64,000 nt of DNA, from positions 248,001 through 312,000 of the forward strand of contig NZ_JAHKQR010000001.1 of assembly GCF_018860805.1 (NCBI RefSeq). Direction: 5' to 3'. The position numbers and the translations under genes were made by a program. A model generated the notes under the pieces. The model did not search any database, was not told the origin of the DNA, and was given only the letters and a program-made list of their open reading frames with translations. Of this stretch, positions 17,091-26,813 are shown piece after piece. This DNA is from Aestuariibacter sp. A3R04. Its GTDB lineage: Bacteria; Pseudomonadota; Gammaproteobacteria; Enterobacterales; Alteromonadaceae. Position 1 is the first letter of the stretch; the number at the start of each line of letters is the position of its first letter.

Positions 17091-19847
17091 ATGATTTTGA
17101 TTCGTCTTATGTTGCTTACAGTGCTGTGTACCGTTTTGACAGGTGCTTGTACTTCAAGGGACAGTGCAGTACTTGCGAGTCCAACGTCGCTTGAGGTGGG
17201 AGAGGGGTTTGTTAATCCCATTGGTTACTATGAACCTAAGCCTCGTTTTTCATGGCTATTTGCACCCTCTGACGGGGCGTCTAAAAGCCAGTCTGCGTAT
17301 CAGATCCAAGTGAGTTCATCGCCAACTGGTTTGCTCAACAAACCTGATAAATGGGATAGCGGAAAAGTGCAGTCATCAGCAATGTCATGGGTAGACTATC
17401 AAGGGAAGCCTCTTACATCTAGAGAGGTTGTATTTTGGCGAGTGCGTATTTGGGACGACAATAACAAGGTATCGCAGTGGAGTGAAGTTGCTAAAATAGA
17501 GCTTGGGTTGCTCAATAACTCAGATTGGAAAGCTGTGTGGATAGGCGCACCAGCAACTAAGGAGGAATTGTCACCATCAAAGCGTACACTTGCGACGCCA
17601 CAATATTTCAGAAAGCCGTTTTCTGTTTCTAAACACGTGTCTAAAGCGCGATTATATGTCACGGCAAAAGGCGTATTTAAGGTCTACCTCAACGGTGTAG
17701 ATGTCTCGGAAAACGATGCACTGCCACCAGGTTGGACGCCTTATGAAAAACGCATTGAAACCCTGACCTATGACGTAACACAGTTAGTACAACAAGATGC
17801 AAACCTTCTGGGGGCGACCATTGCTGGAGGATGGTATGCAGGCCGCATCGCAGGGCTTATGGAAACTGATCATACCAAGCCACCCAGGTTCATGGCTCAA
17901 CTTGAAATTACCTATCAAGACGGTGCCACAGATATCATAACTACTGACAGCTCGTGGAAATCAACACAGTCAGGCCCTGTTCGTTTTGCAAGCAATTACG
18001 ATGGAGAGAAATACGACCAGCATTTTGAAATGCCTGGATGGAATAGTCCTCGTTTTGACGATACAGGTTGGGCAGCTGTTATTGAAGAGGCGGTTTCAGA
18101 GAACACCGCATTACGCCCTAAAAGGCACCTTCCTGTTCGCAATATCAACACTCTTAAACCTATCTCCTTTGAGCAGATAAACAAAGACACCGTAGTTTTT
18201 GACTTTGGACAGAATATGGTCGGCGTTCCCTCTATTGCGCTACCCGTTGTGGCCGGAAAAGAAGTAAGGCTGCGCTTTGCAGAGGCATTAAATAAAGGCG
18301 AGTTCTACACAGAAAATTATCGCTCTGCCCATTCTACTGACTATTACTTACCAGCGAGAACGGAAGTTGCTAGCTACACGCCCACATTTACTTTTCACGG
18401 TTATCGTTATGTAGAAGTGTCTGGTTTTGATGATAGTAAAGTGCCGGTATTAGATTGGGTATCTGCAAAAGTGCAGCATTCCGACGTTGAACTCTATAAC
18501 AATTTTTCAAGCGCAAACCCCAAGCTCAATAAGCTTTTCAGTAATATAAATTGGGGCCTAAAAAGTAATTTTTTTGATATACCACTGGATTGCCCTCAAC
18601 GTGACGAAAGACTGGGTTGGACAGGCGATGCCAATGCGTTTATCGCACCATCAATGTACATGGCAGATGTTTACGGGTTTTGGGCAGCCTATCTAGAAAG
18701 TTTACGGGAGGAGCAAACTGAAGACGGTTTTGTTCCACTGTATATCCCTTTCGTTGAATGGATTAACTGGACTTCCTCGGGGTGGGGCGATGCGGCAACA
18801 ATCCTGCCATGGGAGTTGTATATGATGACCGGAGATAAAAAGATCCTCGAAGACAGCTATCCTTCGATGAAGGCCTGGGTAAAGTATCACGAGAGTCAGG
18901 CGTCCCAAGGGATTTCTACTATGAAGACCTTTGGTGACTGGCTTCAACCTTTCCCTAAAGCTGAGGGAAAGAGCGCCAATAGAGGTGATACTGACTTCTC
19001 GCTCATCTCAACCGCGTTTTTTGCGCGCTCCGTAGAACTAGCCGCCAAAACAGCCAAAACCCTGGGGCATGCTCAAGACGCTATTTTTTTTGAAAATCAG
19101 CACAGTGAACTCGCTAAATCGTTCCGAAATTACTTTTTCGATAACAACTTAAACGTGACCCATGGTGAGAGCACACAAACAGCGTATTTACTGGCGTTGG
19201 CGTTTAACCTTCTCCCCGAAAGCGAAGTAGCACAAGCACAAGAGAAGCTTGTTGCGCTTCTGGAGGCATCGGACACGCACTTACGCACCGGTTTTTTGGG
19301 CACCCCCTTACTTGCACAGACGCTGCAAAAGGCTGGCCGTACCGATTTAGTCTATGAACTACTTTTCAAAGAAACGTATCCGTCCTGGTTCTATTCTATC
19401 AACAACGGCGCCACAACGACCTGGGAGCGATGGAATTCCTATTCAATTAAAGATGGGTTCAATCCACAGGGTATGAATTCTCTGAACCACTATGCCTATG
19501 GCACTATTTCCAGATGGTTCTATGAAGGGATCCTAGGGGTCACTCCCGCTACTCCTGGATTTAAAAAGGTGAATATAGCACCGCAATTAACCTCGCGATT
19601 AGCATTTGCTGAAGGCTCTGTTCCCACGCCACAAGGCGAAGTCGAGGTTGCGTGGGAAGTGTCACAGGACAGCGTCAACGTTGATATCACTATTCCTTTT
19701 AATACTCTGGCAACGTTTATTCCACCTAAAGGCTATCGCGTAGGGAAAGCGGCGCGTAGCAAAGATCTATCAATCACCGAGTGGAGTGCGCTGCCGACAG
19801 GTCGATACCATTTTAGCCTTGTTCCGGTGATAAACGGTAAGGGATGA
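17091..19847 (+). CDS. GH78 alpha-L-rhamnosidase lipoprotein
   Basis: A 918-residue lipoprotein (lipobox LTGAC, Cys20). GH78 order is clear: N-terminal Ig-like domain with WDSGKV near 86-91, the rhamnosidase N domain with WTPYEKRIETLTYDV and AGGWYAG (about 214-250), the catalytic (alpha/alpha)6 domain with DCPQRDERLGWTGDA at 500-514 (Glu506 a candidate catalytic acid), TTTWERWNSY near 777, and a C-terminal sandwich. It differs from the other GH78 of the window in this catalytic loop. It follows the sulfatase by 18 bp and is probably co-transcribed with it. Confidence 0.93.
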   Translation: MILIRLMLLTVLCTVLTGACTSRDSAVLASPTSLEVGEGFVNPIGYYEPKPRFSWLFAPSDGASKSQSAYQIQVSSSPTGLLNKPDKWDSGKVQSSAMSWVDYQGKPLTSREVVFWRVRIWDDNNKVSQWSEVAKIELGLLNNSDWKAVWIGAPATKEELSPSKRTLATPQYFRKPFSVSKHVSKARLYVTAKGVFKVYLNGVDVSENDALPPGWTPYEKRIETLTYDVTQLVQQDANLLGATIAGGWYAGRIAGLMETDHTKPPRFMAQLEITYQDGATDIITTDSSWKSTQSGPVRFASNYDGEKYDQHFEMPGWNSPRFDDTGWAAVIEEAVSENTALRPKRHLPVRNINTLKPISFEQINKDTVVFDFGQNMVGVPSIALPVVAGKEVRLRFAEALNKGEFYTENYRSAHSTDYYLPARTEVASYTPTFTFHGYRYVEVSGFDDSKVPVLDWVSAKVQHSDVELYNNFSSANPKLNKLFSNINWGLKSNFFDIPLDCPQRDERLGWTGDANAFIAPSMYMADVYGFWAAYLESLREEQTEDGFVPLYIPFVEWINWTSSGWGDAATILPWELYMMTGDKKILEDSYPSMKAWVKYHESQASQGISTMKTFGDWLQPFPKAEGKSANRGDTDFSLISTAFFARSVELAAKTAKTLGHAQDAIFFENQHSELAKSFRNYFFDNNLNVTHGESTQTAYLLALAFNLLPESEVAQAQEKLVALLEASDTHLRTGFLGTPLLAQTLQKAGRTDLVYELLFKETYPSWFYSINNGATTTWERWNSYSIKDGFNPQGMNSLNHYAYGTISRWFYEGILGVTPATPGFKKVNIAPQLTSRLAFAEGSVPTPQGEVEVAWEVSQDSVNVDITIPFNTLATFIPPKGYRVGKAARSKDLSITEWSALPTGRYHFSLVPVINGKG

Positions 19848-19852
19848 TACTT

Positions 19853-20074
19853 ATGCTGGCTATGTTCGTTCGCCAGGTTGTTTACCGGGTGTTGCCCGCA
19901 CAGGTAACCACTACCGATTATCAGGAAAACTACTTTCACCTGGGCCCGCTAACGCTTAAACCTGGCGATATAATTGCCGTACTGTCGAAAGCTGTTACCA
20001 ACGGAAAAATACCTGAAAAAGGTGGCACAGCCTATTCACGGGGTAGGTGGCGAGGCTTGGTGTTACAGCAATAG
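19853..20074 (+). CDS. Short unassigned ORF, possible gene remnant
   Basis: A 73-residue reading frame beginning with ATG at 19853 (AAGGG about 9 bp upstream), just after the GH78 stop. It has no signal peptide. The second half, LTLKPGDIIAVLSKAVTNGK, then IPEKGGTAYSRGRWRGLVL, looks like the end of a beta-sandwich domain rather than a whole protein. I do not recognise it. It may be the C-terminal remnant of a deleted gene, or a short coupled ORF between GH78 and the DUF1080 lipoprotein. Confidence 0.3.
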   Translation: MLAMFVRQVVYRVLPAQVTTTDYQENYFHLGPLTLKPGDIIAVLSKAVTNGKIPEKGGTAYSRGRWRGLVLQQ

Positions 20075-20109
20075 ATTCGGCTGCCTGAACCATAAATGAG
20101 TAAATTGAA

Positions 20110-20796
20110 ATGAAAGTACACTTATTATTTTCGATGGTATTTTTGCTAAGCGGTCTGATTGGATGTGCGTCAGCTCAAAGGCTGCTTGATCAGAAGCTTA
20201 CGCAATTTGAGAACGTATATTCCTATGGCGAAGCGAAACTGGAAAATGGTGAACTTCATTTAATTGCCGAAAAAAACTGGTTTTATTCTACCAAAGCAGA
20301 ATATGACGATTTTATTCTGGAAGCTGAAGTGAAGATGCCAGACACCACTGAGTTCAGTAACTCAGGTATAATTTTTCGTGGGCAAATTGAAGAAACCGAA
20401 AATGGTAGACGAGTTATAGGCTACCAAGCTGAAATAGACCCAAGCGAAAGGCGATGGACCGGTGGTCTTTTTGACCAAGGAAGGCGAAAGTGGTTGTACC
20501 CAGTGCATCCAACACGCTCTCACCGCGATGAAGATTTTTTAAAAAACCACTTAGGTGAGTGGGGTTCACGTCAAAGTGAAGCCTATAAACATTTAGCGTG
20601 GAATAAACTTAAAATTGTCTGTCGAGGCACGGACATAAAAATCTTTGTCAACGGCATATTGACTACACACGTCGAGGATGCAAAAGACAGCGCAGGTGTT
20701 ATCGCATTTCAACATCACGGAAGCGAAATTTACCAGATGCAAAGAGACAAACGCAACGCGGTACGTTTCCGCAATATTACTGTCAGACCTTTTTAG
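20110..20796 (+). CDS. DUF1080 (3-keto-disaccharide hydrolase-type) lipoprotein
   Basis: A 228-residue lipoprotein (lipobox GLIGC, Cys19) with one concanavalin-like jelly-roll domain of the DUF1080 / 3-keto-disaccharide hydrolase family: DFILEAEVKMPDTTEFSNSG near 65-84, GYQAEIDPSERRWTGGLFDQ near 105-124, and WNKLKIVCRGTDIKIFVNG near 161-179. Some family members hydrolyse 3-keto-glycosides and others bind or cleave glycans, so the reaction here is unknown. It is the last gene of the plus-strand unit that begins with the sulfatase at 15315. The following 234 bp to the convergent sulfatase hold no gene I can support. Confidence 0.8.
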   Translation: MKVHLLFSMVFLLSGLIGCASAQRLLDQKLTQFENVYSYGEAKLENGELHLIAEKNWFYSTKAEYDDFILEAEVKMPDTTEFSNSGIIFRGQIEETENGRRVIGYQAEIDPSERRWTGGLFDQGRRKWLYPVHPTRSHRDEDFLKNHLGEWGSRQSEAYKHLAWNKLKIVCRGTDIKIFVNGILTTHVEDAKDSAGVIAFQHHGSEIYQMQRDKRNAVRFRNITVRPF

Positions 20797-21030
20797 TTTG
20801 TCCGGGATCAATGTGGTAGTTTTCGGTATAAAATACGCTGCAGCTTACTGATAAAAGCTATTTCCAAAAAAGATATAAACAGCGCTTCAAGTACCAAGCC
20901 GGAAGCCACAGCAATATCTATAGCGAATCAGGTGAGCGATAGAACATCTGAAACCCGCGCTGGATATGTAGTAAAGGCCACTTGAATAGCCTTGGCACGG
21001 GGTTTCCAAAGGTTCTTTAGCTGCTCGTGA

Positions 21031-22536
21031 CTAATGAGACTGCTCAGCAAGCCCTGGCCAACGTTTATCCTCCGTCAAGATTGCAGCACTCCTACGTCGG
21101 TTGTAAGCTTCGTCGTACATGGGGTTTAATTGAGAGGGAATATCCGCTCCAATAGTTTGCTGCCAATTCGATAGCCTGGCTTTCAATTCATTGAAAATTT
21201 CTGGATAGCGATCTCTGACGTTAACGGTTTCTCCAACATCCCGAGTTACGTTGTATAGCTCGTAATCATTGTTTTCGAAATACTGAATAAGCTTCCAGTC
21301 TCCGCTTCGAATTGCGCTACCGGGCCGAGTGCGAAAGAGCGGATCTTGCGACTGATCAGTCGGGGCGTGATGGGCTTCTAGATAAATCGGGAAATGCCAA
21401 AATATGTCCCTCAAAGCCCGTTGCTGGTGGCCCATTAATATGGGCGTCAAATCTATGCCATCTAAGGGTTGTGTTGGGCTTTTTGCATGTGAAAGTGCTT
21501 GTAGGGTTGGATAAAAATCGGCATTGATAACCGGCGTGTGATTTGTACCGGGTTGGATTTTACTCGTCCAGCGAAATAACAAGGGGACACGCAAACCGCC
21601 TTCGTAATAAGATCCTTTACCCGCGCGTAAAGGCGACGGAAAGGAAGACATGCGATATCCCCCATTGTCAGAAGTAAAAATCACCAGAGTATTTTCATTT
21701 AAGCCCTCAGCTTTCAACATATTCATTATGCGTCCTACATTAGTGTCCATGTGTTCTACCATGGCCGCATAAGTTGCCTGCTTTTCGTTGGTAATTCCTT
21801 TATTCCGGTATTTTTCTACTCTATCCAGCACTGCTTGGTAAGGTGTGTGAACAGTATAGTACGGGATGTAGGCAAAGAATGGTTGTTCTTTTTGGGCTTT
21901 CATCCAGCTGATCGCTTCCGCGGTTAATCGATCGGTTAGATACTCTCCCTCTGGACCATCTTCAATATTCGGTAAGTTGTAAGGACTAAAATAATGAAAC
22001 GTCATCCCCTGATGACTGCCCGCTATATTTACATCGAAACCCTGCTCATCAGGATCAGCTCCTAAGTGCCACTTGCCAAAATGTCCCGTTGTATAGCCTG
22101 CGGTTTTCAAGGTTTCGCCTAGAGTGGTAATCTCTGTAGATAAGCCCCTTTTATTCTTAATTGGGATCAACTTACGTGTTTTTATATCCCCCCGGGCTGA
22201 TGGTGAAACCGTATATACGCCATGTCGAGGGCCATACTGACCGGACATTAAAACGGCTCTACTAGGGGCACAATTTGCCGCTCCTGCGTAAGCATTGTCG
22301 AAATTCAGACTCTGTTGAGCAAGCATATCTATATTGGGCGTTTCAAATAAATCAGTTGTCTGGTTATACCCAACATCAGACCAACCTAAATCATCGACCA
22401 CTATCATCACAATATTGGGCTTAGTGAAGTTAGGCGATACAACTTTTTCGTTAAATTTGGAATTGGAAAGCGACGGCCCATTGCTGCAGGAAGCGAGTGC
22501 AAAGCAGAATACAATTGCGAGGATGTATAATTTCAT
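21031..22536 (-). CDS. S1-type sulfatase lipoprotein, arylsulfatase A-like
   Basis: A 501-residue lipoprotein (lipobox LASC, Cys17). Metal site IVVDDLGWSDVGYN (45-58), formylglycine cysteine Cys89 in CAPSR, TGHFGKWHLG and FTSDNGGYRMSSFPSPLRAG mark a complete arylsulfatase A-type enzyme. The start has AAGGA 6 bp upstream and lies 9 bp after the preceding sulfatase. It is the last gene in a run of three sulfatases transcribed from 25503 leftwards. Confidence 0.93.
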   Translation of the reverse strand: MKLYILAIVFCFALASCSNGPSLSNSKFNEKVVSPNFTKPNIVMIVVDDLGWSDVGYNQTTDLFETPNIDMLAQQSLNFDNAYAGAANCAPSRAVLMSGQYGPRHGVYTVSPSARGDIKTRKLIPIKNKRGLSTEITTLGETLKTAGYTTGHFGKWHLGADPDEQGFDVNIAGSHQGMTFHYFSPYNLPNIEDGPEGEYLTDRLTAEAISWMKAQKEQPFFAYIPYYTVHTPYQAVLDRVEKYRNKGITNEKQATYAAMVEHMDTNVGRIMNMLKAEGLNENTLVIFTSDNGGYRMSSFPSPLRAGKGSYYEGGLRVPLLFRWTSKIQPGTNHTPVINADFYPTLQALSHAKSPTQPLDGIDLTPILMGHQQRALRDIFWHFPIYLEAHHAPTDQSQDPLFRTRPGSAIRSGDWKLIQYFENNDYELYNVTRDVGETVNVRDRYPEIFNELKARLSNWQQTIGADIPSQLNPMYDEAYNRRRSAAILTEDKRWPGLAEQSH

Positions 22537-22545
22537 TTGCGGTCC

Positions 22546-24030
22546 TTATTCTTCATTCCGATGCTGCCAGTGTTCGATTATTAGGTAATCATCTTCTTTC
22601 AAGATGTTTAAGTGCTCAGGCTTTAGTCGTGTTTTTTTCAGCGGGTTGTTTTGATCGAGTTTGAATGTAGGAGCATAGAGCAACGGCACGTTACCCATTT
22701 CTTCATCGAGAAAGTCCCCTTGCTTCTCCATCCATGAAAACAGTTCTGTTTTAAGTCGTTCAACTACATCTCGCATGTGTGGCGCATTAATCAGGTTATT
22801 TTTTTCGAAAGGGTCGGCTTCTAAGTCATATAATTCTTCAAAGGGAGTATCAGCGTGTTTTAACGCACCTAATCGCAAAAACACATTTGCGTTTTCATTG
22901 TCAGTGAGGTTTTCATTTAATACGTCCAGTGCGTTGAAGTTTCGTATGTATTTGAAGCGCTTGTCGCGAATCATGCGGGAGGGGAATACATGGGCATTAA
23001 TGATGTTTTGATTGGTGCTTATGCCGTAAACGTATTGATGTATAGGCCTATCTATTCCCCTTAATAAAGGGAGAAAGCTTTTACCGTCCATCTCGCTATC
23101 TGTTGCACCGCCTGCGATGTCAATAAAAGTAGGTAATACATCAGTAAAGTGGATCAGTTGTTCTGAATGAGAATTGGCGGGAACAACGCCAGGCCACCGC
23201 ACCACAAATGGCACCTTTAATCCGATATCTCTTACCGTGAATTTACCGGATACTCCATGGTCGGCACTGTAAATAAACACTGTATTATCAGGAAGAATAC
23301 GGTCGACCATGTCCAACACATACTTCAGTTGAGTATTGTCCTCCTGAATACTGCGATAGTAGCCTGCTCTCTTAGCGATATAGTCCGGGTTTGTTTTTAA
23401 GTGCTCGTCGTGAGGATAAAACGTTAAACTTTCAGGCACAGGATCTTCTACCGTGAAGTACTTGCCATGGGGATACTTTGAGGCAATAAACATCACAAAC
23501 GGTTTTGTAGCTGTTAAAAAGTAGCTCTCAATGTCTTCTAACGGAATATAGTCACGGGGAACTCCCGATTTGGGTACCGGCTCCCATTCCCGATCCCAGT
23601 CATAAACTGACTCCGGTCTCACATGACTTTTCCCCGCTAACACTACTTCATAGCCCAGGGCTCGCATTTTCTTTGTTACCGCGTCTATATTGGGTTTAGT
23701 GGGGGTATGATTTGCAAAAGCGCCGTTTTTTATGGGGTAATTTCCGGTAAACAATTGAGATCGGCTGGGGGCGCAAATTGCCTGCCCTGTAAATGCGTTG
23801 CCAAAATACATGCCTTCTTTTGCCAAGCGGTCAACTGCTGAAGTATCGACCTTTTTGTTACCGTAAACACCATAATCCGTATAGTCTTGGTCATCAGCCA
23901 GGTAAAATACAATATTGGGTCGGTTTGTATTATATTGTTGGATAGCTGTCGATGCAGGCCCCTCCTGCTTTGTGCAACCCATTAGAAAACCTGCTAAAAG
24001 TACGCCCAAAAGAATTTTGTAGAGTCTCAT
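22546..24030 (-). CDS. S1-type sulfatase lipoprotein, sulfamidase-like
   Basis: A 494-residue lipoprotein (lipobox FLMGC, Cys19). Metal site YLADDQDYTDYGVYG (43-57), formylglycine Cys86 in CAPSR, and a compact C-terminal half with IYSADHGVSGKFTVRDIGLK. The pattern resembles N-sulfoglucosamine sulfohydrolase-like sulfatases. The ATG at 24030 with GGTGA upstream is chosen because it begins a proper lipoprotein signal; an upstream start would add 14 charged residues. It lies 51 bp after the sulfatase at 24082 and 9 bp before the next one. Confidence 0.92.
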   Translation of the reverse strand: MRLYKILLGVLLAGFLMGCTKQEGPASTAIQQYNTNRPNIVFYLADDQDYTDYGVYGNKKVDTSAVDRLAKEGMYFGNAFTGQAICAPSRSQLFTGNYPIKNGAFANHTPTKPNIDAVTKKMRALGYEVVLAGKSHVRPESVYDWDREWEPVPKSGVPRDYIPLEDIESYFLTATKPFVMFIASKYPHGKYFTVEDPVPESLTFYPHDEHLKTNPDYIAKRAGYYRSIQEDNTQLKYVLDMVDRILPDNTVFIYSADHGVSGKFTVRDIGLKVPFVVRWPGVVPANSHSEQLIHFTDVLPTFIDIAGGATDSEMDGKSFLPLLRGIDRPIHQYVYGISTNQNIINAHVFPSRMIRDKRFKYIRNFNALDVLNENLTDNENANVFLRLGALKHADTPFEELYDLEADPFEKNNLINAPHMRDVVERLKTELFSWMEKQGDFLDEEMGNVPLLYAPTFKLDQNNPLKKTRLKPEHLNILKEDDYLIIEHWQHRNEE

Positions 24031-24081
24031 TTTCACCCGTATCCCCATAGATCTATTTCCCCTAAATGCCATGACCAGTCG

Positions 24082-25503
24082 CTAGTGTGTAACGCATTGG
24101 TGATATTTCGTACAGTTTTGCAACATCGTTTTTAATGCGTTTACATGCTTCTTATAGTCAGGGGTTGCTGACTGATTAATGGTTTCGTATGGGTCAACGG
24201 TGAAATCGTATAGCATTTCCTCAACGCGCGAATCATCTGCTTTATAGGTAGTAAAAATCAAATCATCGGTAATGATAGAGTCACCGTTTTTGAAGCGACT
24301 ATAAACCTGCTTTTTGTGGGTGTTTGAAGGTGCGGTCATTACTTTTGTAAAACTCTGTCCATCAATATGTTGCGGTTTGGGAATTTTGGCTAAATCCAGT
24401 ACGGTAGGAAAAATGTCGATTAGTTCCAGAAGTGCATCTGATTTTTCATTCTTTGCTACAGAGGGGCCAGCTATGATGAGAGGTACTTGCAACGCCGTTT
24501 TTAATAAGGTGTGTTTAGTCCAAAAGTTGTGTTCGCCTAAATGGAAACCGTGATCGCTTACAAAAATTACAGTGGTATGTTCCCGCAAACCTAAGAATGT
24601 TAATTGTTCAAGTACATCACCAACCAGGGCATCCACGTAACTTACTGACGCGTAATAGCCGCGCTTGGAAGCGACATGGAATTCGTCACTGTTATAGACA
24701 TAATCGCCAAAACTGTAAGTTTTAATTTCGCCGGAACCGTGCAGCGAAGCAGGTGCTTGGCTGGGACGAGTCCGATGAAAAAATGGTGAGAACTTTTCCA
24801 GAGGATGAAGATCGTAATATTTCTTGGGCGCATAGAAAGGCAGGTGGGGGCGAATAAAACCTACGCTTAGAAAAAAAGGCTCATCTTTGGAAGCGAGAAA
24901 TGATAACGCCTCTAATGTCTTGTTTTTTACTTTACCGTCTGGGTAATCTTCGTCATCGACATCCGCACTTTCGTACCAAGGAATACTCGTGTTGTCTGGG
25001 GCTGCTAATTGCTCATCCTGTTTTATCCCAGCATCGGTTCGCAACGATGTTGTGTGAGGCATTCCCGATGTATGCACGCCTTCGCTCCAGCTAACATCGG
25101 CTAAATCCCGTGGGTGATGAAATACTTTGCCTATGGCCATAGTGCGATACCCATTTTCACGCAGTACCTGGGGGAGCGATTTAGCACCCGGTGCATCAAT
25201 CTCTGCCAAAGTTTTGTAATTGAGAAACCGATTTTTAGTAGGTCGCAACCCTGTGAGGAGACTGGCGCGCGAGGCGCCGCATACTGGCACATTTGCATAG
25301 GCTTTATTAAATGTAACGCCTTGAGACGCCAGTCTATCAATATTAGGCGTGTAAGCCTTTTCATCGCCATACGTCCCGAGCACCGGGCGAAGATCATCGA
25401 CGATGATCATGACGATATTGTGTTGATTGGTCTGCGACGCCTGACCGGAAAAGGCCAATAAAGTAATAATTGCACCAAAAATACACCACTTTGCGTTTGT
25501 CAT
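24082..25503 (-). CDS. S1-type sulfatase, iduronate-2-sulfatase-like
   Basis: A 473-residue secreted sulfatase with a Sec signal peptide ending near GQA-SQ (residue 22). The metal site MIIVDDLRPVLGTYGD (32-47) and the formylglycine cysteine Cys75 in CGASR (Ala in place of the usual Pro) are typical of iduronate-2-sulfatase-like members. FVSDHGFHLGEHNFWTKHTL carries further active-site residues. It is the first gene of the three-sulfatase operon, with AAGGTGAGAC directly upstream of the ATG. As ulvan contains iduronate and sulfated rhamnose, the likely targets are ulvan oligomers; specificity is inferred only. Confidence 0.93.
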   Translation of the reverse strand: MTNAKWCIFGAIITLLAFSGQASQTNQHNIVMIIVDDLRPVLGTYGDEKAYTPNIDRLASQGVTFNKAYANVPVCGASRASLLTGLRPTKNRFLNYKTLAEIDAPGAKSLPQVLRENGYRTMAIGKVFHHPRDLADVSWSEGVHTSGMPHTTSLRTDAGIKQDEQLAAPDNTSIPWYESADVDDEDYPDGKVKNKTLEALSFLASKDEPFFLSVGFIRPHLPFYAPKKYYDLHPLEKFSPFFHRTRPSQAPASLHGSGEIKTYSFGDYVYNSDEFHVASKRGYYASVSYVDALVGDVLEQLTFLGLREHTTVIFVSDHGFHLGEHNFWTKHTLLKTALQVPLIIAGPSVAKNEKSDALLELIDIFPTVLDLAKIPKPQHIDGQSFTKVMTAPSNTHKKQVYSRFKNGDSIITDDLIFTTYKADDSRVEEMLYDFTVDPYETINQSATPDYKKHVNALKTMLQNCTKYHQCVTH

Positions 25504-25559
25504 GTCTCACCTTACTCGTAAACCGTTTTCTATGTACTAAGGTTCCCGAAAAGCATCAC

Positions 25560-25671
25560 GTGACCGTGGTCACACACCGAATGCTCCGCAAACAGAACAC
25601 CTATTAACAATATTTACATTCTGACACAATGTGACTAAAGTTGACAATATATAATCATATCTGTTCATTAT
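25560..25671. promoter_or_regulatory. Divergent promoter with palindrome
   Basis: A perfect palindrome GTGACC-GT-GGTCAC spans 25560-25573 in the region between the three-sulfatase operon (minus) and the lipoprotein gene at 25734 (plus). A likely plus-strand promoter is TTGACA at 25641-25646 with TCATTA at 25665-25670 (18-bp spacing). The palindrome is a candidate operator or activator site for either direction. Confidence 0.45.
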
Positions 25672-25733
25672 TGGTTATTTTGCATTGAGCTTAATTGACC
25701 TGCCTGCTTGATAGCTCCCTACACGAGGAATTT

Positions 25734-26636
25734 ATGAAAACTGCTTTTCACATTGCATTTACAAGTCTTGTACTGTCGGCTTGTTCTACACACGCGGATA
25801 TACAAAATCGAAATCGTGCGCTTGTAGTACCCCAGTCAGTACTTGAACAAGTTAATTTACCTCATGGGAAGTTGGCGGTAGTCATTGACGGGAACTCGCC
25901 AGATCCGGATGACATCGGCGCGACGCCTGTGCTTTTAGCACTCTTAGACAAAGCCCAAGCGTCAGACAGACTGGTACACATTTCTCATTCATGTGACTTG
26001 GATCCATTTCGAAATAAAGCTCGCTATCAAATTGATGCAGAAAATGAAATGCGACGTCAACGCATTCTTGACCACTCCATAACTAAAGCTCTTGACGTTT
26101 TTGGCCCATTTGAGCGAGTAAGCCAACTGTATAATTGCAGAACGGCACAACACGATGCCATTGCTGATTTAACTGCTGCTATAAACAATGCATCGAACGA
26201 AGAACCTTTGTGGATAATTGAAGCCGGTGAACCTGATCTTATTGGATATGCGCTAAAAGCCTCCCGCAAAGAAAAAAGGCGCTACGTAAAAGTCGTATCA
26301 CACCATCCTGCTAATGATAACAGCGGCGATTACTTTACATGGCAAGAAATACTGGATTATGGTGTTGAAGAGCATCAAATTGGTGACCAAAATGTTGGGT
26401 TACAAACACCTATCAGCGCTTGGGATTGGGCAAAAAATAGTGAAAATAAAGGTATTTCACTTATCTGGGAAATGCTAGCTTACGCGGAGCAGGACGGAGT
26501 AGTTCCATTTCAAAGTGGCAAGTTTGACTGCTCAGATGCCGGAATGATCTTCTGGTGGATTACAGGTGCTGATCAGGGAGGAAACAAACATGCTACACCA
26601 CAAGACATAAAGACAATTTTGACCATTGAAAACTAA
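25734..26636 (+). CDS. Nucleoside-hydrolase-like (DUF1593-type fold) lipoprotein
   Basis: A 300-residue lipoprotein (lipobox VLSAC, Cys17). The motif VVIDGNSPDPDDIGATPVLL near 47-66 resembles the Asp-rich calcium/ribose-binding loop (DxDxxxDD) of the inosine-uridine nucleoside hydrolase fold. WIIEAGEPDLIGYAL near 160-174 and the SDAGMIFWWITG end resemble DUF1593-type proteins found in polysaccharide loci. A reaction on a sugar or glycoside is plausible but unproven. ATG at 25734 has GAGGAA 5-10 bp upstream; a TTG at 25695 would spoil the signal peptide. It is a single plus-strand gene, convergent with the receptor gene. Confidence 0.6.
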   Translation: MKTAFHIAFTSLVLSACSTHADIQNRNRALVVPQSVLEQVNLPHGKLAVVIDGNSPDPDDIGATPVLLALLDKAQASDRLVHISHSCDLDPFRNKARYQIDAENEMRRQRILDHSITKALDVFGPFERVSQLYNCRTAQHDAIADLTAAINNASNEEPLWIIEAGEPDLIGYALKASRKEKRRYVKVVSHHPANDNSGDYFTWQEILDYGVEEHQIGDQNVGLQTPISAWDWAKNSENKGISLIWEMLAYAEQDGVVPFQSGKFDCSDAGMIFWWITGADQGGNKHATPQDIKTILTIEN

Positions 26637-26813
26637 AAGCGATTTCTCTACCGCACCATCGATATACGTTGTCACTCCCCTCCTGATATTGCAGAAACGG
26701 GCGCAATGCGCTCGCTCTCAACTTCGGCGTCTTTCGCCTGCCGCCAGCGTCTATAGTGAGAAAAGCGGATGTTTTATCTCGCGAATCACGGGTTTAACAG
26801 GTGCAGATTAAAA

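Noticed and set aside
26626..26811. 61-codon frame after the nucleoside-hydrolase-like gene
   Set aside because: Overlaps the preceding gene's end, no ribosome site and no motif; lies in the terminator region.
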